Shown: one piece after another, positions 5,756 to 6,495 of the stretch
How the letters are laid out: every line of letters begins with the position of its first letter
How positions within the stretch are numbered: the first letter of the stretch is position 1
Assembly (NCBI GenBank): GCA_021792045.1
Contig: JAJYVJ010000099.1
Location: forward strand, 1 to 6,495
Direction: 5' to 3'
DNA: 6,495 nucleotides
Origin: Thermoplasmata archaeon
GTDB taxonomy: Archaea; Thermoplasmatota; Thermoplasmata; Thermoplasmatales; Thermoplasmataceae
Position numbers and translations under genes: made by a program
The notes under the pieces: model-generated
Told to the model about the DNA's origin: nothing
Seen by the model: the letters and a program-made list of their open reading frames with translations, nothing else
Database searches by the model: none

Positions 5756-6495
5756 AAACAATTTCACTTTCGAGTTCACCTAAATATTCCGACTTGAATT
5801 TTATCTTGCTCCCTTTTGACAGCCATCCATATTTGTCGGATCCGAGCTCAAGGATACATCCACCTGGGACAGTACCGCTCATAATTATGTCCCCTGTCTT
5901 AAGCTCTACCTCCTTCGAAGCCCATTCTATCAACTGAGGGAAAGTCCAGTGCATGTTAATTATATTTGTTCTTGTGTACAATTTATCATTAACCGTGGCA
6001 GCGACTGTGCAGTCTATACGAAAATTTCGGTCAGTATGCCTCAGTACTTCATCTGATGTTGTAATTGTCTTTCCAAAGGAAGTGGCAAAATCCTTGCTCT
6101 TTGAAGGACCAAGTCCAATTTTCATTTCCTTTCTTTGCTGATCTCTTGCACTCCAGTCGCAGGTGAGTGTAAAACCTAGAATATGGTTCCAGGCATCATC
6201 TGCCTTAATGTCTTTGCCATCTTTTCCTATGACCGCAGCGATCTCAAGCTCATAGTCAAGCTCGTTGGAAAAGCTTGGATAATTAACATGGGCATCGCCG
6301 GGAAAGACCGAAGAATTTCCGGAATAGTAGTAAGCAGGGAATTCATACCACTCCTCTGCCATCTCAAGCCCGCGTAATTTCCTCGCTGTTCTCACATGTT
6401 CTTCAAAGGCATAGAAGTCTCTTATTTGGCCGATCTTCGGAATCGGAAGAAGAAAGGAATCTGGAGCAACCCTACGAAGTGTGTCGGTTTGCTGC
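5754..6495 (-). CDS. Fumarylacetoacetate hydrolase (FAH) family protein, 5' end outside window
   Basis: The visible 246 residues are open to the window edge; the GTG at 6395 is internal, since conserved sequence (LLPIPKIGQIRDFYAFEEHV) lies before it. The family hydrolyses a C-C bond in beta-diketo acids, using a divalent metal. Seen, numbered from the edge: D27 in RDFYAFEEHVRTA, where the metal Asp and catalytic His (H33) of the family fall; YYYSGNSSVF (55-64); LDYELEIAAVIG with metal ligands E82 and E84; TCDWSARDQQ with metal ligand D113; the GPSKSKDF segment (129-136); and GDIIMSGTVPGG (201-212). Being first in an operon with homogentisate dioxygenase strongly suggests fumarylacetoacetase or the hydrolase for a reduced analogue, releasing acetoacetate. 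The wider family also holds hydratases and decarboxylases (HpaG/MhpD-like), so context carries much of the assignment. The stop lies 22 bases before the dioxygenase GTG. The operon promoter is outside the window. Confidence 0.92.
   Translation of the reverse strand, partial: QQTDTLRRVAPDSFLLPIPKIGQIRDFYAFEEHVRTARKLRGLEMAEEWYEFPAYYYSGNSSVFPGDAHVNYPSFSNELDYELEIAAVIGKDGKDIKADDAWNHILGFTLTCDWSARDQQRKEMKIGLGPSKSKDFATSFGKTITTSDEVLRHTDRNFRIDCTVAATVNDKLYTRTNIINMHWTFPQLIEWASKEVELKTGDIIMSGTVPGGCILELGSDKYGWLSKGSKIKFKSEYLGELESEIV

Overview
The window looks like chromosomal DNA of a moderately AT-rich archaeon, most likely of the Thermoplasmatales type. Support comes from archaeal TATA/BRE-like promoters, GGTGA-type ribosome sites matching the archaeal 16S end, T-run terminators, frequent ATA and AGA/AGG codons, and the gene content. 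The lineage is an inference; there is no marker gene here to fix it.

Left end (1-960): the 3' end of an IS200/IS605-type tnpB enters from outside the window and ends in a small hairpin. Directly behind it lies, on the opposite strand, a decayed major intrinsic protein (aquaporin/glycerol facilitator) gene. It has lost both NPA boxes through an internal deletion and a break at the insertion-element side. An AT-rich stretch follows that carries the promoter of the next unit.

Centre (998-3003, + strand): a heme-oxygenase-like diiron oxidase (HDO) gene is followed at short spacing by two tandem histidine phosphatase genes. This looks like a small cluster acting on an unidentified small molecule. 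A T-run near 3078-3089 closes it. A separately promoted PPC/DUF296 gene follows (3156-3584), and its 3' end overlaps the next, convergent operon by 12 bases.

Right part (3573-6495, - strand): a compact aromatic-degradation operon is read from right to left: a fumarylacetoacetate-hydrolase-family gene (5' end outside the window), homogentisate 1,2-dioxygenase, and an iron-alcohol-dehydrogenase-fold protein resembling maleylacetate reductases. The last two are coupled by an ATGA overlap. No glutathione-dependent maleylacetoacetate isomerase is seen in the visible part. The reductase-like gene suggests a possible reductive bypass: homogentisate to maleylacetoacetate, then succinylacetoacetate, then succinate plus acetoacetate. 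This is the most interesting hypothesis in the window, and it is inference from gene context.
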